From: Blasia pusilla
Lineage: Eukaryota; Marchantiophyta; Marchantiopsida; Blasiales
Direction: 5' to 3'
Length of the DNA: 64,000 bases
NCBI GenBank assembly: GCA_050084515.1
Contig: CM114274.1
Span: 12,772,001 to 12,836,000, forward strand
Position 1 is the stretch's first letter, and each line of letters opens with the position of its first letter. The notes under the pieces are model-generated. The model was not told the DNA's origin. It saw nothing but the letters and a program-made list of their open reading frames with translations, and made no database searches. Of the stretch, positions 12,957 to 26,500 are shown one piece after another. The translations under genes were made by a program, and so were the position numbers.

Positions 12957-13565
12957 TGTCACATCTTAGTTAGCCAACATGTAGAGTTCTACTATGTTGA
13001 TAAGATAGGGAGTCAACGGGTTATTTGGTGTAACTTCGTCCTGAGGTGTCAGATGAGATTGATGGCATGTTTGTAGCATCAAAAATGTTATTTCTAATGT
13101 TTCCCTACTTTGGTCTTTGGAAGTCATATGACATGTTGACCAAGTCAAGGATCATCCGGCAACTTGTGCATGCAAGTTATTGATGGGAGACTATTTTTGG
13201 GAGAAGAGCCTTTTGGCTCTTTCCAATGCTTTAAGAGAGGGAGAGATGGCTTTCCAAACCCAACTTTCTCATGTTGAGCTTTTGGACCACCTCTCTTGCT
13301 TTATGTGTAGTAGGAACGAGGATGCTAGCGTCTAGATTCCCTCATTACGGAGGATGGATGTGGCTCAATATGCTAATGTAGATTCGAGAGTGGAGTTGGC
13401 CGTATGAGCCATTTTTACTCTGATTTTTTTGTGTAGTTTTGATGTATATGAGTGAGTATAGTTTTTTATAAGTGGATGGACCTATGTGTTAGGAAGATCG
13501 ATGTTGTGTGGTATGTAGATGTGAACAACAATGTGGATTGTGTAGCGATGTATATGCACCTGACA
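12957..13565 (+). repeat. Solo LTR-B (second Gypsy LTR family)
   Basis: A 609-bp segment that starts TGTCACATCTTAG and ends GCACCTGACA, the same terminal signature as LTR-A, but with a different body. It aligns with 44928-45385 from the first base onward, and its last ~100 bp match the sequence that directly follows pol in Gypsy copy 3 (60070-60202). It holds two hairpins also present in the 44928 copy: aacttg-N6-caagtt at 13161-13178 and gaagagcc-tttt-ggctct at 13203-13220. No internal region and no target-site duplication is visible, so it is an old solo LTR. Confidence 0.65.
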
Positions 13566-16500
13566 TGAGGCCTTAAAGATAGAAGCCATCATCTTAGAGC
13601 ATTCATTTGAATTTTGCAAGACATTTTTTTAACGGTCCAAGTCGGGCTGAAAGGAAACATTAGACAAAAAAGTATAGAGATAATTGTTCTAAAGAGCTCT
13701 AAAATAGACATATATATTTAAGGAGAGCGCAAGCATCAAAATCCATGTTCCGCTTGGATCACTATACGCGGATTTGGAGAAGGCCTTCTGTGACAAGGAC
13801 CATCCTTGTGTTTGATGTTTGGTAGGAAGTTGAGAAAACATGAAGAAGACGGAAAAAGTGCTTTAATTGATAGCCAACGAAGAAGGAAGTAAAGATGAAG
13901 AATGCAAATTTTGAAAGGAAATGGAAATCTTCCAGATTACAATGGATGAAAAAGTGAAAGATAATGGTGCGAAAGATTGATGAAATTGAATACATGTAGA
14001 TCATGACTAAGGAGGACATGAAAAAATGGGAGAGGAGAAACCATAAACCCCTTGCGTTGATGAAGAAACTTGGATACATGATGGGCTTATGTTGGAACCA
14101 TGGATACCACACCCTTGCAATCATTCTAAGGATCCCATCAAATGAGATGCTATAAATAGAGTGAGAGGTATGCAAACTCGGTGCACACTCAATCTACTAT
14201 GTTGGGTTGCATGCGGTAATCCATCGTTCCAACTCATCATCACCTACTGTCTACATATATTCTTGAATTGAGAAGACTTGAAGCTAAGTTGCTTTCGTAG
14301 TGATACAATATAGCGGGCAGTTCGTGCCATGCACGAGAGGGAAGGGAGTAATCATGTTGGACACAAAATGTTTTTCTTGTTGCCCATAGAGGAGGAAATA
14401 TTTTCTTGCTACCCGGTCGCCACATGTCCGGAGGTATTTACAAATCAAGAAGGCACTCTCCAATATAAAAATAATATAGAGAATCTAAGGGAAGGTTTAA
14501 CATGGTCCTTACGAGCCTCAAAAAGGGTTTGCTCATATGCATTGATTACACACTCCGCATATATCTAGTACGTGCACCATAAAAGGTAGAAGTATAAATG
14601 GGTCGAAGCAAGGGGAAAGGGAAAAACACCATCATCTATAACATATTAAATGTTAAATTCACAAACCCACAAAGAGATAACCTATCCATAAGAGGGCACA
14701 AGCATAGAAGGCAAAGACTATAATGAAGATAGGAACAAAGCAAGAGAGAAAAGACATGTGGAAGAAAACTTACAATAACAACACGATACGCACAAGACCT
14801 TCAACAACTAACGACTTAACAAGTGCAAACTACAAGAATAATTGTAACATACAGATTTTGGATAAATTTTTACTATAAAAACAATGTGGCAATCTTTATA
14901 GTACAAGGAAAAATTGAACGAAGGTGGAAGAGAAAGTTTTATAGCGACATGAAAAATAAGGCCATAAGAGAATGATCATTCTCAAACAAATATTTGTGTG
15001 TAAAGGAATGACCCATATATCATTGCATGCCCGACTCGATGAAGGCTCCCAAATCATGCCTCTGGATATATCAAACATGTTAGAATAGGCATGAGGTTCT
15101 AAGAGCATAGGAAATACAAATTCGAGAGAACTAGCATTCAAAAGGATGCCCTACGTACGAGTCTAACCTAAAGTTCTATCTCACATGCCAACATGTCCCA
15201 CCTAGGGCCATCGTATGGAAAAGTGAGACATTAGCAATTAGAGTGGTAACATGGAAATTAGAGTGGCAACATGGAACCATCTGTAGGAGGCATTTACATG
15301 GATATGTATTTATAGAGTCTCTAATAGAACAAAATGGTAAAAAAATTCCGAAGTGCCATTTGAGGTTTAACATTCTAATGGGTGTACAATTTGAGGGAGG
15401 AAAAAAAATTACGTTCTAATTTTGGATAGAAAGAAGATTTATTTGAAATTTTTTTAAGAAGTGGAGGAATTGCAATTAATTTTAATGAGGAGTGGGGTAT
15501 TTATTAAGGGGTTGTTAAAGAAGAAGTGGAAGTGATTACAAAGACCAAGAGATTAGTTCGGACCGAAGAATGGTGTGTTCATTAAGGATTGGAATCTAAA
15601 AGAATTATATATTTAAAAAAGGAAAAAAAACCTTCTTGTGCATAGCACAAGCATGTTGCATAGTTTGTGATATGCATAATTTTTCAATCTTCCTAAAATT
15701 AACAAGGTTATTGTGGAAGTTAATTTTCCATATTCATAACATTGAAAATGTTCTCAAGAAAATGATATATGAGTTTTGACATATTTGAGGTAACCCTTAA
15801 TCCCCAATGGCACCCAAAAAATGAGGAAATGAGGACCCTAGATGTTCATGCTACAGTAGGAGACTAAGGTGATTTTCTAACCTAGTTTGGGGTTTCATGG
15901 GTGGATGGGTGTGTAGCATGGAGATGTGTACTGAGGATTGGGCTTACATGGAGGTGGAGACCATTATGGTTGTCACAAACATTGGAGTGGATCTTTCCAC
16001 CTTCATTCATAATCGAGAAGTGTCATTGGCTCATCTGTTGGGCCGTAGAAGTTGGCATAACTTGATCTATAGATTGTAAAGAGATGTATTTTATGGAGCA
16101 ATACATGCACCAAGTATAGGGATTGATGAAATAAATAAAAAATCAGGCTTGAGAGGAGGGAAGGATGGTCAAGGGGTATATTTTAAGTGAGGCTAGGTTC
16201 TTCACATCTAAATCTTTGGGCCATCTTCACATTGCCACAACAATGCCTCAAACACCTAGGATTAGGGATCGTGAGGAGAATACCTATGATGGGGATGAGA
16301 GAGCGTACAAAGTATGTATAAGGGTGCATTTGATCAAGACACGTTGCTCCCAAATATACTCGTTTGTTCTTATGAGCAATTTACGCATGACAAAGCGATT
16401 AGGTTGGCATGACTAGAAGAGGGGTGCATGCCCCATTATAAGAGCACAAGTGCGAGTCACTCGATTTAAAACCTACAGGATTAATATTACTCAACAACTT

Positions 16501-17577
16501 TATCTTCGAGAGGAGATGATATATTGTCTTGCATTGGACCTTGAAATTGTGGAGAGAGTCATCAAACCTATTATTGACATTTAATTGTTTATGCAACTCC
16601 AAGGGGATGGTTAGTCTTTTTGGATCAAGGTATTGGATGAGCAACGTACATAGACTCAAATAGCAAAGTATGTTGCAGTTTTGAGCAAGAGACACAACAC
16701 AAACATTGTTGAAGGTAACCTCCCATATTTTGGAGTGGTGAAGAAGGTATTAGTGTTGGACTTCCGCACCTTCCAAGTGATTGAATTAGATTACCAATGA
16801 TATCAGATACTCCTTTAGGGCCCAATTCATTGATGATTGTGGTATGTTAAGGATGGACATATAATTCCACCAAACATGTGTCCACCCTAAGAAAGAGAGA
16901 TAAACCTTATATTATTCCCTTAGAAGTGGAGCAATATTTCTATACCAATCATCCATCCCATGGCCATTTGACCACGTCACCCATTTGATTCTTCAAGGCA
17001 GTGCCCATCTTTCTTGCTATCAAGCATAATATCATAAGCAACAAATAAGGACATTGCTCTCACATGTTATCTTTTACAAAAAAAAGTATGAACTTCCTTT
17101 TGAATCGTAACATCCTATTGCAAATCCATTGCGACTCTACTACGAGCCTTACTAGTCGCAAAGTGTGAGTGTGAATAGCTAATGTTTGCGGGTTTGACTC
17201 GCACTTACAATTGTGACTCTTTTGTGAGCCCAATACAATTTCCCAATGTTCCAATTGCCTAATAGTTGTCACGACATGCAAACTTGTGTGGATTTGCAAT
17301 AGGTTTGCAATAAACTCATATTTGACTTGCAATAGAGTCACACAAAGTGGACTTGCAAATTGTATGTAGGTGCTATCGGCAATGGAATCGTCCCGATACC
17401 TCTTCTCAATGGTGTGTTTGTAGGAAATAGTGGGAAAGAATAGAACATGGGGATGAGTGGAGGTAGGTGGGATCCACATATACAAGTCCTTCCATTGGAT
17501 AAACATAAGTCCATGAACATGTCTTCACACATAGAGTTCGTCCATGCACAACCTTATTTGGCTATATTTGAGGCCTA
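13566..17577. other. Gene-less AT-rich stretch with isolated signals
   Basis: No protein or RNA gene recognised. A clean TATA box, tataaata, lies at 14151-14158 after a purine-rich tract and may mark a promoter of a lost element. A 7-3-7 hairpin of Helitron-end type lies at 15635-15651. The ORFs here (137 codons on the minus strand at 13762-14175; 148 codons at 17060-17506) resemble nothing and have the composition expected of chance frames. Confidence 0.5.
15635..15664 (+). repeat. Helitron-like terminal hairpin candidate
   Basis: Perfect hairpin CTTGTGC-ata-GCACAAG (15635-15651), then catgttgcatagt. A hairpin about ten bases before a CTAG-like end is the usual form of Helitron 3' termini. 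A sister with compensating changes lies at 39504-39530. No 5' terminus was found, so this is tentative. Confidence 0.3.
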
Positions 17578-17830
17578 GGGAAGAGATATTTTAGCTCTAA
17601 GGGTATGTGAAGAGAGGATATGGCTTTCAAGATTCATCTTTCTTATGTTGAGATTTTGTAACATTCTTCCTCTTTGAAGATTTTGTAGGAGGTAGAGTAA
17701 TAGATTTCATATTTCCCCATGTTAAAGGGTGGATATGGTTTGAAGATTATGTTTATGTAATTACAAGAGTGTCATTGGCCTTGTGCACTATGTTTATTTT
17801 GTGGTCTTGTGATAGATGTGTATGTGTGTG
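17578..17830 (+). repeat. Degenerate LTR-B-like fragment
   Basis: The order of blocks gaagagatatttt, gaggatatggctttc, catctttcttatgttgag, cctctttg, ggtggatatggttt and ttggcc parallels the middle of LTR-B at 13185-13420 and 45140-45370, with many substitutions. Both ends are lost. Confidence 0.35.
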
Positions 17831-20800
17831 TATGAATCTTTGTACATACATAAAAATCACAAGTAAATCATCACAAATAGTTATGCATTCACAATTTAGT
17901 GGGATTTCTATTGGAGTATGCCTTGAAACTTGATTGGGTCTTGATTTAGTAAAAGTAGAGTGCCATATACTAATCTAATATAACAAGAGAAACCTTGCTT
18001 ACCAAAATCAAAAGAATCCATAGAACTCTTAACATGGTTAGATCCTTAAGCACGGTTCCCTAGCCTCTCTCTCATAGTATTAAAATGCACCGTCTTTTCA
18101 AGTTAAATATGAATCCTTGCAAGATACCCATTAAAATAAGGAAAATTGCCAAGAAATCATGATTCTTGTTATCGAAGCATCTATCTTTTGGATATTCAAT
18201 ATCCACATCTTATTATGCACTATTAATCTGAATTATGTCCTTCTATGAGGAGAAGTCTAGATTGATGTTCGCGACTTAGATGTTGGAGGATTGAGTCATA
18301 ATAGTATGATATAGGTGGATTATAGAAAAGCGTTATTAGGTTGATCTAACCATATGGATAGAATTTCTCTATATGTATTATCGAAGAAAATAAGTAAGAA
18401 AAATCCTAGTTTCTCGACATGTGATATAGTTGGGAAACATCAGCGGTAGAGCATTCTCATGTAACAAGTTTTATGCCTATTCAAGTTCCATTTATGCTCT
18501 ATTGTGAGAACATTGATGAACTAGGCCACTTTATAATTTCAATATTTATTGTATATTTCAGATATCTATTCATACTCACATTCTATTTTCTCACACTATT
18601 TGTGCAATTGGGAGTTAGATTGTTATTGGGACTTGTGTACTAATTTTCTATAAAAGCATAAGAAACCAAGTGGTTTTCAATTAAATAGACAATATCCATG
18701 AAGATTTTAATCTAGATGCACATACATGTTAGTTGTCAAAAATATTTTGGGGCAAATGATGGAAGTAGTTATTATTGGCCATGATTTTCTTTTGATCTAC
18801 ATGTATACATGGATAAAGTAATTGGTCTCATGGTTACGCACATATGCATATGTATAAGTCAATAATGTCTTCTTAAATCTCAAACTATTTTTTATTAAAA
18901 AATCCAAAAACTCATATCGTATATCGTCACTATTTCTAGGTGCTATATCCATATGATAAGGCAAGTCTATATCCGAGAAATTATAATGAGTGCCATTTAA
19001 ATCTAAGGCAATGCTATATTCGCAAATGATTTTAGTCTCAATAACTTATTGTTCAACTTGGAGCATTTCATGCTTATCCAAAAGTTTCAACATGACATTG
19101 CAAACTAGAGAAAAGGATGATAGCCAAAAGAAGAAGAGCATGTCACATGAAGAGAACAACCGTCGAGGAGAGGAAAGAGGACATGGAGGGAACCTTTCTT
19201 GATTCAAAGGTATAACAGACAAGTTAACTTACATGCTACTTCAAAAAAGACGCATGCTATAGTTTGTGAGTGTAGAAGTTTTGTAAACCTATGGATCCAT
19301 AATCTTTTACCAACCTAAACTAACCATCAAGCACATAAATGAAGAAGGCCCATACACATACGTTTAGGCTTAATGAGTATGCCCTCTCTATTCTTTGTGA
19401 GATAGAGCCTAAGAATCTTTTATACCTAATTCAATGTATGCATATAGGTAGGTGCAATAGTGACCTCTTGTGAGAATTTCAAGAAATATTCAAATTGAAA
19501 ATATAGAAAAAGGATGATTCTTTACACCTTGTGGATAGGAAATGGAACCTACAATATTTTGTTGGGAAGTATGCGCTATTTGTTTCTTCTTATAGAAATC
19601 CATATTCATCGACCAAAGTTTTTGAGTTAGCCTAGTTCTATATCTTCCACCTTCTTACATGTTTGAATACATAGGAGATTCAAAGATAGAGAGATTTTGG
19701 ATTCATAATATCATGGCTTCTAGAAGCTTTATTTCCCCAAGCATTCGGTTTGCGAACATTAAGTGATCACTATTTCATCTTTTAAGCTAAAGCTAAAGAT
19801 CAAGGGACGAGAATGTTGTAATAGTGGAATGATGACTCAATCCCATGATTTCCTTGTAATTGGAGGATCTCTCTATTTAGAACTGAATCTCCATTATTTT
19901 CTTGCTACTCAATTTTAGCAAACTTTTTATGGAGTTACCCAAACATCATCAATTCACTTTATTGAATTTCAATTGCAAAGTTTAGGAATTTGAGTGAGAT
20001 TGAGTGTCCAGGTAAATTCCCCTAGTCACCAAAGTTTCTTGTAGACTTGGGCAAATTTCACTTGAGAAGTTGTTTTATATGACTGAGTAGCTTGGATAGG
20101 ATGGTTCAAATTTATACCATTAACATTTTGACACTTCAACCATTAACTACCAACCTTGATTTTCATATATTTTGAATAATACTCACTCTCTTACTTATTT
20201 CATGAAAGGTTTAAGATTGTTCTTAGTCTATAGATTGATTTTTTCATGGGTAATGATAGACTAATTAAAAAAAAGAGAGAAAATGCAAGAGAAGTACAAG
20301 CGAGGATTAAGAATGGGGAAGACCTTTTTGAATTGCAATGAGAAGATAAAAAAATTAGCCATTGCTCTATCTACCGAGTCATTTGTTGGGAAATTCCCAT
20401 GTACACTATGAGTAGCTACAATGAAACAATTTTCACTACCAAATTTTATTGTGAATGAAAATGAGGGTGACTCACCAAATGATATAAATGTAAGATGTGT
20501 TGGTTGAAGATTTGTTCACTTTCTATCAGTTTTCTATAAAATATTCAACTTCTCCCTCCAAATTTGACTCCGAACTTCCTTACACTCAATTTCTTAAACT
20601 TATTTCTTAAACTCAAACTTACTTACAGGGATATCATACTTGCATGCTACAATGTTTCACACTCGATGTTTGCATTTTGAATCTATATTATTATTGGAGA
20701 GTGTCTTCTTGATTTACACTCGGATTTACAAACACATGTTTGCTTGAAATGTGGCAAGTGGGCAACAAGAAAAATTTTCCCATATTACAAGAAGCAAGAA

Positions 20801-22620
20801 TAAATTTTAATTTTTTGTGCAACGTGATTAGTCCCTTGCCTCCCGTGCATGGCAAGAGCTGTACACTAGTGTTGAATGATAACCATCCCTCAATTAGTTT
20901 TGAAAATCCTTGTAGTTGCCATAGACCTTGAAAAGGCATTGGTTTTGCAGTGGAAACATGTTCTACGTTGCATATGTTGATTGTAAACCCATGCTCGGGT
21001 CTTGCCATAACCCCTTCTAATGGTCCTTTGAGACGCCCTATTGTTCATGTTGTCGATGAACTCAAAGGGGATTCTCCCTTCATTACTTTATGGGCAATTG
21101 TGACCTTGGATTTTGGAGGCTCTCAAAATTATCCATTTTGTGCTTTTGATAGATTCTCCAATTGGCTTCATTAAATTTTGTTTTTCTTTTTGGTTCATTG
21201 TGACCTTGGACTTTTTTGGTTTTTTGTTTTTTTACTTAGATAATTTGTGGCAATTCCCTTGTAGAAGGAAGAATTTTATTATTTTGATTCAAATTTTTTC
21301 CTTTTCTCCATTTCAATATAATGAAAACAAAATTTTCTTTGCGTACTTTATGAAAATCATGAAATTAGGTCACTCCATTGTGTTTGTATTTTTTAGCAAA
21401 ACATAATATAATCTAATTTTGGTTTTTCAACATCTTTCTTGCACACCATGTGTTAAGATGGGAAAAAAAGTATTTTGAATGAGTCCCCTACAAAAGTACT
21501 TTATAGTCTTACTCGAAATGTTTATTGTGTATTAATTTGAATTATGAATCCTTTCCTCTTGCATAGTATGGGTAAGTTATTGGTGCTAGCTTAGAGTAGG
21601 TAATTTGCCCAAAATTATTAGTCATGATGCCCATAAGAATGTTTTCTCATTGCTCGTGGAGTGGAATTTTTTTCCTCCACTCCTATTTTTCATGCAAAGA
21701 TGACTTTAGAAAAAAAGAATCTCATATTAGTGGACAAAAAAGAATGAAATCATATTTCCAAAAATATCAGGTCGTTTCCTTGTTAGAAAATTCCCTTAAA
21801 CTCTTAAATTTATGCCATAAAATAGCCATTCATTTTCCGCACAAAAGTGGGAAGAATTTTGAAGTTTGGAGTTGCTTCTTCTCGTGTATTTGAGTCAAAC
21901 CAACTCTTACATGGGCAAAAGAAAACAAAGAGGTGTGGAGGGGTCGATTTTACAACTTGTTGAAGTCCCGATTGGAGATCTCGAACATTGATGGGACTTC
22001 TATTTGACTAATATCTAACACACCCTAGTGAATATGAATTGGTCTGATTATGTATCTCTCTATCTATTCTTTTAAAACCAAGTGCATAGTACGTGCATAA
22101 GAGGACAAGTATGTGGATGGGGATAAAATTTGTGAGAGGAAATGGTTCTATAAGGAGGATGATCTCTTATGAACATTTTTTGAAATACGTCCTTCATTAC
22201 TAGTGGGAATCTATATTATAATACGAGGGGAGGGGGGCGAGGGGTGGGGGTTTACACTTGTTAAGATTAGAGTGGATTCTACGTGTGATGAAAGTTTTTG
22301 TTTGAAAGATTTGGCCTCCTCTAGCATCCATATAAATCTGTGTTCATAAATTAGAACTTCATCGTCGATAGACATCTCAAGGTTAGAATAGACACAAAGT
22401 AGATTTTAGAAATGTATGAGACTCGAAACGATTTGACGGTTACAAAAATATTCATATGGACTTAAGATCTTATTTAATATATTTTTTTAATAATCACGCA
22501 AGTGCATCGCACATGAATTTTATCAATTAAGTTTTTAAAATGGAAAACATTAAAAATAATTTCAAATAACCAACTCAAAACAATTAAAAAAATAAACAGA
22601 AAATAAAAGTAAAAAAAATC
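17831..22620. other. Gene-less AT-rich stretch
   Basis: Nearly 4.8 kb without a recognisable gene or element. ORFs up to about 105 codons occur, but none shows a domain or motif I know. A G-rich tract lies near its right end. Confidence 0.5.
22227..22250 (+). other. G-quadruplex-forming tract
   Basis: Four runs of 4, 6, 4 and 5 guanines separated by one to three bases (A, CGA, T). This pattern fits intramolecular G-quadruplex rules. It stands alone in AT-rich DNA about 1.3 kb before the CHIP start codon. Confidence 0.5.
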
Positions 22621-23545
22621 GCTTTCGTAGTCTCTCCCGGAGTCGCTGCCGTGCGTCCGTCCCGATTATCTATCAGCGACCGTCCCTTCCGGAGGGTCGG
22701 TCCCTGTCGCGTGTGGAGTACTTTTCCTCGGCGTCTCCGGATCTCGAGCTCGGGGGACTATCGCTCTCTGCATCGAGTTGTCTCTCGCTCCTTGCCCCTT
22801 CAAACGCATCCTACACACAATCTCTGTCGCTTTGACGTCCATTGCCCGTAGCTTCTCCAACAATCTTCGGAGGTTGTCCGAGAAAGTGGTGGAATCGGTG
22901 GAAGGATGTGGAAGTTCGCTGAAGGATCTTGACGTTGTCGCTGGTGAAATTTTCGTGCGCCGATTTCTTCCGACCGACGCGAGAGAGATCCGGTGGCGCA
23001 GTGGCCGTGTGAAGAGCTGACCGATTTCGAAGTCGCCGTCGCCAGGATGATGAGGGATGGATTTTAATTTTGCGGTATGAGTGTTGTTTTGTGTAGAAGA
23101 AGATTGCGGGCAGTTCGGAGGCAGGGCTTGGGAGAGGGGAATTTGCGGGTTCGATCAAGCGTGGTCGATGCATTAGGTCGTCAATCTGGCGTTTCATGGT
23201 GTGTGTAAAGCAGGGTTGTCGTTGTACGTTGATTCGGTACAGGTTATACGTCGAACAAATTAGGGTGTCGACCGGGCGTTTCATGCTCGCTGTTCTTCGG
23301 CTGGGGGACTCATCTCGCGTATGAAATTTCGATTAAGAAGAGATCACGGGTTGGAGATTATTGGGTGGTCACCGCGCCTCCTCGAATCCTACTATCAGGG
23401 ATATGAGGTAGAAGAAAATCAAGGGACGGGGTGGGAATGCGGTCTGGGGTAGGCTCTTTGTGGAGTAGGAAAAAGTGTGCACAAGGCTTCAAACAAATCC
23501 ATCATTTGTAAATTAGGGTAGAATAGAGGAGCTCGGAGCAGAACA
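22621..23545 (+). promoter_or_regulatory. CHIP promoter and 5' leader region
   Basis: At about 22620 the composition changes sharply from AT-rich to GC-rich and CpG-rich DNA, and this continues up to the CHIP start codon. I see no clear TATA box, so transcription probably starts from a TATA-less, CpG-rich promoter. Both strands carry short ORFs here (for example 22651-22851), but none looks like a protein; they reflect the high GC content. The exact transcription start cannot be read from the sequence. Confidence 0.4.
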
Positions 23546-26500
23546 ATGTCGCCAGGGATTGCGACTCCGGAGAAGCAGGCGGAGCTGCTGAAGGATCAAG
23601 GCAATATGTATTTCAAGAAGGAACGCCTTGCCGCTGCAATTGAGGCCTACACCGAGGTACTGTTACACCTCAATCCTATTTTCACCGGGGTTATTCCTTG
23701 CTTTAGACGAACGAACGTTGTTTTGACAAATTTGAGCTGTAAGGGAACATCATCTGCGGAATAAAATTCATTTATGGGGTTCAGATCCCTCCGTGGACGC
23801 TGAAAACTGCACTGGGAATGAGGATTTGTTCACACTGCGGGGACGTACCACATCCTGTTCGGTTGGTTCTTCCGGATTCCAGGGCACATATCCATATGGA
23901 TTGGAATTGGCGTTTTGTTACTCAATTGTCCAGAAGTTCTACTCTCCTGTTGGATGAAATGGTGCTACAAAGTTCCTGGTCTTCCCATTTGCATCCCTGA
24001 TCCTGCAGAGTGCGGATGACACCTGGCAGAGAAATGTCACGTGGCCCATATGTGTGGTCTTAGGCTATTACAATCAGAGTGGAAATTCTGGAACCGAAAG
24101 GGATCTTCATAGAGAGTGTCAGCCTAAAAGGTTCATATCTGTTACGGAAGGTGGTCAACAGTTGCAATGCCAAGCACAGACTTGGAAGGGGTGTCTCAAA
24201 TGTCTTTATGCTTCACCTGGAGTAGAAGACAAGTCTGTAATTCTCTTCGACTTCCTCCCAAACAGAAAGCTTTGGCACCCCATCTACAAAATGAGAAGCA
24301 AACAAATACTGACTTTGATGACAGATGTAATTTGTTTCTCTAAGTTCCAAGAAGTCAGAGCAGATTACAGCTTCTCAGATGTCAAATAGGAAAGAAAACT
24401 TTGTACTTACAAAACAATGAGAGAGATCTGATTGATCTACTGCTCATAGACTTCCTCCTTATAGGCAGAAGAGACTCTCTACACTATTGATGCCTCTTCA
24501 GGCAGCATACTATCTCCTTCAGCAGTAGGTCCTCCAAAACATGAACTCCTTCATTCACAATAAGTCAGACACCCAAGCTGAGGGGCATCAGTCAGGAAGT
24601 TCGCAGGTCTGGGAGCTGGGGAAAGTAGAGAAGAGAATAAGAGTGCTCTGGTAAGCCTCTTGTTCTTATAGGACAACCCCTGGCTATCTTGAACCCTAAA
24701 AGTCTTTAACTAAGAACAAAGGAGGCTATCTGGAAACCCGAAAGGATGAGTTAGCAATCCTAAAAACTAGTATACTGTCTGTGATAAGCACGGGTGAAAG
24801 GGCACACCTGTTAAACCTGCACATCTGTTAAATCATCCGTTAAAAACTACACGTGTCAGCACCAGAGAAGACAAAAATGTATACGCGTTATCGTAAGAGG
24901 AAGGGGTTCTCAAACCCTGTCCTCTTTTAATAATATAGATAGATTCTTACCAACAGATCATAAAAGTAACTTTTCAGAATAAAAGTAAAAAGTTAAAAAG
25001 TAAATTTTGTTCCTGATCTCACGGTTGCAATTTCAACACTTCATAGAGAGTGTCAGCCTAAAAGTTTCATATCTGGTATGGAAGGTGGTCGACAGTGGCA
25101 ATGCTAAGCACAGACTTGGAAGGGGTGTCTCAAATGTCTTTAAGCTTCACCTGGAGTAGAAGACAATTCTTCCATTCTCTTCAACTTTCTCCCAAACAGA
25201 AAGTTTGGCCACCCCTTTATTCGTCTGGAAACGACTTTGTTACATCTCTAGATTTTATGTGTAGATTTTAAGAATAGCTTTAGTCTTGGCTGTTTCTTTA
25301 TTTCTCTGGGCTTGTTCCCTCTGGTAACACCAGAATTGTTAAACACATTCAGTAGCCTTGATTCATTGCCGAAAGCTGCTGCACTGGTAAGTAATGTCTC
25401 TTGGGGATCCCAATCAGGTAAAGTAGATGGTGTGGTGAAGAGTTTCTTGGTTGACACTTGGAAGCTCCGCATGAACACGTTGTTTGGTCAGCACTCACAC
25501 TATATGAGAGTGTCTCCCTCCTCTCATATGGTATGTTCTTCACTTGTTCTTCTCTCTACACCCATCCCAGTCTCAAGCACCGTCCAACCAGGGCCACGGT
25601 CTATGGTCGGAAGGCTACGATAGGCACTTCTTAATGAGTACAGTCTCTGGACTTTTTCTTGGAGTGCTTTCTTAGACAAAATGATGCTAAGCAGCACTTA
25701 AGCATTAGTGTATGTTTGGGGCTCAAAATACCTGTTTCATTCGGACCTGGAATTAGGGATGCTGATCTAAATACATCTGTTGCTAAAAAATTGCAACATG
25801 TACATGTTGCCTATTAAATTCTTCTACATCAGAAGTTTTGAGGTCTGGGCAGTGGATTTACAGATGTCTCTTGAAAATTTTCTGAACCTGGCCTGATGAA
25901 AGTAGTGAATGTTTGCTGAACAAGATCGGATCAGTGGAAGTGGATTAGATTGGTCCAAGGATTAGAGGGATGATACTTTATTAGGGGAAGAATGGCCTTG
26001 GTTGTGGTTGATCTCACATCATTTGTGAGATGGATTTCCAGTGCAAGCAGGTTTCTCTCTCCCTCTCTCTCACATACATATGGTTGACACTTGGAAGCTC
26101 CGCACAAACACGTTGTTTGGTCAGCACTCACACTATATGAGAGTGTCTCCCTCCTATCATATGGTACCTTCTTCACTTGCTTCTCTCTCTACACCCATCC
26201 CAGTCTCAAGCACCGTCCAACCAGGGCACGGTGTCTATGGTCGCAAGGCTACGACAGGCACTACTTAATGAGTACAGTCTCTCACATACACATGGGAACA
26301 CAACTAAACTCTGGCGCCTCGTGTGACGATGGGGATGAAACCTCTAGTCATTACCTGGTCTCCTGCACAAAATTCACAACACTCAGAGCAAGAGCATATG
26401 CTGATAGTGCTCAGCTGGTAATGCCAGAATTGTTCAACACATTCTGTAGTCTTGATTCATTGCCCAAAGCTGCTGCATTGGTAAGTAATGTCTATTGGGG

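Noticed and set aside
13762-14175. 137-codon minus-strand frame as a small membrane protein
   Set aside because: Phe/Ile/Ser-rich composition follows from purine-rich DNA on the other strand. No start context, domain or conservation can be shown.
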